Shown here in pieces: positions 61,078-64,000 of a stretch of 64,000 nucleotides of DNA (positions are counted from its first letter, which is position 1; every line of letters starts with the position of its first letter). Position numbers and translations under genes: made by a program. The DNA is from CBDDHT01 sp965227905. GTDB lineage: Bacteria; Pseudomonadota; Alphaproteobacteria; Rhizobiales; Methyloligellaceae. The stretch covers positions 310,001 to 374,000 of the forward strand of contig OZ245780.1 in NCBI GenBank assembly GCA_965227905.1, given 5' to 3'. The notes beneath the pieces were generated by a model that had not been told where the DNA came from, made no database searches, and worked only from the letters and a program-made list of their open reading frames with translations.

Positions 61078-63114
61078 CTAGGCTACAGTTACTTCCCTCA
61101 TTGATCTCACAGTATCGACAAAGGAATTGGAGTCCGTGACCGGCGGTGTGCATTGGGTTCCGATACACACATAGGCCGTTGGGGAATCGCCGATTGCCTG
61201 CTTACCGCTGGCGGGCGATGATGGAGAGATATCGCTTGAGTCATTGACGACCTGCACAACGGCGTCGGGTAGCGATATGGTCCGCAAAGCATGGCGCAAT
61301 GCGCGGCCACCCTCCGTTTTATCAGATGCAATGACAACGACATGATGAGGGACAATCATGTCGAGTGTTGCGGCAAGCAATCCTGTATGAGCAACCAGAT
61401 TGCGCGTAAGGTCGGCAGAGAATGCGGTTAGGATTGCCTCGCCGCGTTGGCGGTAACTTTCATCCCCTGTCAACGTCCATAGCGCAACGAGGTTCGTGAC
61501 CATGACACCGTTGGCGTTCGGGGTGGCATCGTCGTGAGCACCAAGGGTCCGAATAATCACGTCGTCGGTATCGTCGGCTGTGAAATGGTAACCGCCTAGC
61601 TCGGATGACCAGTAGTGACGATCGAGGATCTCGGTCCATCGACGAGCCCAGTCCAGATAGCCGTGTGAGCCCGTGATGCCATAAAGTCGGATCGCTGCGG
61701 CTATCATGTTTGCATAGTCGCTCGCCGTAGCGGGTGCTTTGGCGACACCGGCTCGATAGGCATGCAGGAGGCGTCCGTCGTTCGTCATGGAGTCGGTGAT
61801 GAATGCGAATGCACGTTCGGCAGCCCCGAGCCATTCGGCTCTCGAGAATATGTCGCCAGCCTTTGCAAGAGCTGCGATCATCAACCCATTCCAATCGGCA
61901 AGGACCTTGTCGTCCCAGCCGGGCTGAACGCGTGTGAGGCGTTTTGCAAGAAGTTTTTCCCGCATTGCTCCGAGCCGCATTTCATCTTCTTCTGAGAGGA
62001 GGTCCATCGTCTTCAGGCGGTTCGGATTGTTTTTGCCCTCGAAGTTTCCGCCCGGCGTGATGTCGTAGACCTCACAAAAATAGTCCGCGTCCTCGGCGCC
62101 GAGAACCTCGGCGATTTCCTGTGGTGTCCAGACGCAGAATTTGCCTTCTTCGCCGTCGCTATCGGCATCGTAGGATGCTGCAAATCCGCCACCTTCGGCG
62201 ACCATCTCGCGCAAGGTCCAATCGGCAGTCTCTGCAATCCTGATTGCAAGAAGCGGCGACTGGCGTTCACGCCAGACTTCGGTCATGAGGTCGAGGAGGA
62301 GACCGTTGTCATAGAGCATCTTTTCGAAATGTGGGATGAGCCACCGTTCATCAACCGAGTAGCGAGCGAAACCTCCCGAGAGATGATCGTATATCCCTCC
62401 TTGCGAGATATGGCGCAGTGTCAGATCGACGGCGTCGAGGCAATCGGTCAAGCCATATCTCAGGCCTGCTTTCCAGAGGAAGGATAGAAAATTCGTTTGC
62501 GGGAATTTCGGTGCACCTTTGAGACCGCCGTGTGCTTGATCGATAGCCGAGACCAGTCGTTTCCCGGCATCGGCAAGATGCGCTTCCGTCAAGGGTTCTG
62601 CCACGCCTTCGCGTCGGGGTGTTAGATTGGCCTTGATGGCGTCGGCATTCTGCTGCGCCTTTTCGGGCTCCTCCCGATAGACCTTCGCGACCTGTTCCAG
62701 AACATGGACGAATCCGGGTCTGCCGAATTTCGGTTCCTTCGGAAAGTAGGTGCCGCCCCAAAACGGCTCAGCATAGGGAGTCAGAAACATGGTCAATGGC
62801 CAACCGCCATGTTCGCCCAGGCTGTGTAGCGCTGACATGTAGATGGCATCGATGTCCGGCCGTTCCTCCCGGTCGACCTTGACGTTGACGAACAGCTCGT
62901 TCATCACCGCCGCCACGTCGTCGGCCTCGAAACTCTCGTGGGCCATGACATGACACCAATGGCAGGCGGCATAGCCAACTGAGAGCAGGATCGGTTTTCC
63001 CGTCCGTTTGGCTTCCTCCATTGCTTCCGAACCCCAGGCCCACCAGTGGACCGGATTGTCTTTGTGCTGCAGAAGATAGGGACTGGTCTCGTCGGTAAGA
63101 CGGTTCCGGCTCAT
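61078..63114 (-). CDS. DUF255 thioredoxin-domain protein (YyaL/SPATA20 family)
   Basis: The 678-residue protein begins MSRNRLTDETSPYLLQHKDN. A thioredoxin-like domain carries Cys51 and Cys54 in 'GYAACHWCHVM'. An (alpha/alpha)6-barrel of the N-acylglucosamine-2-epimerase type fills the rest ('HFEKMLYDNGLLLDLMTE', 'DWNGLMIAALAKAG'). The family spans bacteria to humans; its reaction is unknown. GGAGTGACCCA precedes the ATG. It is divergent from mnmE. Confidence 0.9.
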   Translation of the reverse strand: MSRNRLTDETSPYLLQHKDNPVHWWAWGSEAMEEAKRTGKPILLSVGYAACHWCHVMAHESFEADDVAAVMNELFVNVKVDREERPDIDAIYMSALHSLGEHGGWPLTMFLTPYAEPFWGGTYFPKEPKFGRPGFVHVLEQVAKVYREEPEKAQQNADAIKANLTPRREGVAEPLTEAHLADAGKRLVSAIDQAHGGLKGAPKFPQTNFLSFLWKAGLRYGLTDCLDAVDLTLRHISQGGIYDHLSGGFARYSVDERWLIPHFEKMLYDNGLLLDLMTEVWRERQSPLLAIRIAETADWTLREMVAEGGGFAASYDADSDGEEGKFCVWTPQEIAEVLGAEDADYFCEVYDITPGGNFEGKNNPNRLKTMDLLSEEDEMRLGAMREKLLAKRLTRVQPGWDDKVLADWNGLMIAALAKAGDIFSRAEWLGAAERAFAFITDSMTNDGRLLHAYRAGVAKAPATASDYANMIAAAIRLYGITGSHGYLDWARRWTEILDRHYWSSELGGYHFTADDTDDVIIRTLGAHDDATPNANGVMVTNLVALWTLTGDESYRQRGEAILTAFSADLTRNLVAHTGLLAATLDMIVPHHVVVIASDKTEGGRALRHALRTISLPDAVVQVVNDSSDISPSSPASGKQAIGDSPTAYVCIGTQCTPPVTDSNSFVDTVRSMREVTVA

Positions 63115-63192
63115 TGGGTCACTCCGGTGATATGGAATTGTTTCGAGGCGAAACTATCTTAAACAGGCGGACCTGCGAAGACCAAATGGCTG

Positions 63193-64000
63193 ATGATCGC
63201 ATCAATGGATAGAGATAGTGTGTTTGCGCTCTCGAGCGGCGGCGGTAGGACGGGCGTTGCCGTCTTGCGTGTGACAGGCAGCGAGTCTGCAACAGCGCTC
63301 GATCGGATTGCCGGCGGATGCCCGACGCCCCGCCAGGCGACGCTCCGCACGCTCCGATGTCCGACAACAGGGACAGCGCTCGACCGAGCCTTGGTTCTCT
63401 GGTTTCCAGGGCCGGCAAGCTTCACCGGTGAGGATATGGCAGAGTTCCATGTTCATGGCGGTAGAGCAGTCGTGGAAGCTGTCATCGGTGCATTGGGATC
63501 GTTAAATGAGATGCGACCGGCGGAGCCCGGCGATTTCACAAGGCGAGCATTTGAGAATGATAAGCTGGACTTGACCGAGGTCGAAGGCCTGGCCGATCTC
63601 ATCAATGCCGAAACCGAGTTCCAGCGGAAGCAGGCACTATCCCAGGCACAGGGCGGCATCCGCGTTCGGGCGGAGAGCTGGCGCTCCGAACTTGTGCGGG
63701 CGATGGCACTGATCGAGTCGGCTTTGGATTTCTCGGATGAGGCGGATGTCTCGAGCCATGCAGCGGATACCGCACGTAACGTCGCAGTGCCACTGGCCGC
63801 GGAGATCGGCAACCATCTGTCGGACAATTTCCGGGGAGAACGGCTACGCGATGGATTCCGTGTTCTGCTGGCCGGTCCACCCAATGCAGGCAAGTCGAGT
63901 TTATTAAATGCTCTCGCCCGACGTGATGCAGCGATTGTTTCGGACGAGGCCGGTACAACCAGAGATGTCATCGAAGTGCATCTCGATCTCGGGGGGTATC
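63193..64000 (+). CDS. mnmE: tRNA modification GTPase MnmE, N-terminal part (cut by window edge)
   Basis: About 269 residues are visible. The N-terminal folate-binding domain is recognisable ('DSVFALSSGGGRTGVAVLRV', 'GPASFTGEDMAEFHVHGG', 'EPGDFTRRAFENDKLDLTEVEGL'). The G domain starts with P-loop 'AGPPNAGKSSLLNAL' and 'DEAGTTRDVIEV'. With MnmG it installs the cmnm5 or nm5 group on U34 of tRNA, upstream of MnmM at 31076. In-frame ATGs at 63193 (MIASMDRDS) and 63205 are both possible; neither has a strong ribosome site. The K-loop and C-terminal Cys are outside the window. Confidence 0.93.
   Translation, partial: MIASMDRDSVFALSSGGGRTGVAVLRVTGSESATALDRIAGGCPTPRQATLRTLRCPTTGTALDRALVLWFPGPASFTGEDMAEFHVHGGRAVVEAVIGALGSLNEMRPAEPGDFTRRAFENDKLDLTEVEGLADLINAETEFQRKQALSQAQGGIRVRAESWRSELVRAMALIESALDFSDEADVSSHAADTARNVAVPLAAEIGNHLSDNFRGERLRDGFRVLLAGPPNAGKSSLLNALARRDAAIVSDEAGTTRDVIEVHLDLGGY

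Overview
The window reads as one contiguous piece of an alphaproteobacterial chromosome, most likely Hyphomicrobiales (Rhizobiales) or a close relative. The main reason is gene order. The block coaA-hisE-hisF-hisA-hisH-DUF2628-hisB // hslVU // smr-mltA-tim44 // fxsA // secB // dnaQ-coaE-aroE-maf-PPSR // hemE-hemJ-rho // mnmE is the arrangement around the chromosome origin in that group. The gap between the PPSR gene and hemE (56774-57184) is where oriC lies in several alphaproteobacteria. Coding density is high, genes often overlap by 1-11 bases, and GTG and TTG starts recur.

Layout. 1-7.9 kb: mixed single genes and small operons (a cut-off GNAT gene, a secreted protein, an aldonolactone-oxidase-like flavoprotein, a TerB/SDR/glutamine-amidotransferase operon, a cupin, a hemolysin-III protein, a persulfide dioxygenase-rhodanese fusion). 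8.0-12.5 kb: a tightly overlapping operon of an unknown protein, a MoxR ATPase, a metallopeptidase/VWA protein and a ZapE-like ATPase. 14.0-29.9 kb: an accessory catabolic island for a pyridine carboxylate. 30.0-31.7 kb: a two-gene tRNA U34 modification operon (MnmC2/MnmL-like oxidase plus MnmM). 33.2-42.2 kb: mdh-sucCD-sucAB-lpd, the lower TCA cycle. 42.3-64 kb: the origin-proximal housekeeping block, ending inside mnmE.

The catabolic island is the most unusual part. It holds a molybdenum hydroxylase (FAD subunit plus a fused 2Fe-2S/molybdopterin subunit), 6-hydroxynicotinate reductase and enamidase. Together these make the reductive nicotinate route: nicotinate to 6-hydroxynicotinate to 6-oxo-tetrahydronicotinate to 2-formylglutarate. 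Two partners of unknown role (UPF0280 and DUF1185 families), a MarR regulator, a TAXI-type TRAP transporter and a SIR2-like protein accompany them. Beside the transporter sit nadC and, 9 bases later, a fusion of PhnN (ribose 1,5-bisphosphate phosphokinase) with an AMP-phosphorylase-type nucleotide phosphorylase. I infer a PRPP-recycling shuttle: NadC turns quinolinate plus PRPP into nicotinate mononucleotide and CO2, the phosphorylase frees nicotinate and ribose 1,5-bisphosphate, and PhnN rebuilds PRPP. That would decarboxylate quinolinate into the nicotinate pathway. I know of no description of such a route. Two distant promoters in the island share a near-identical operator core (ATTAGTATAC), which supports one regulon.

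No functional tRNA, rRNA, CRISPR array, transposase or phage gene was recognised. Two copies of a GC-rich palindromic repeat were found; one encodes the C-terminal tail of the UPF0280 protein.
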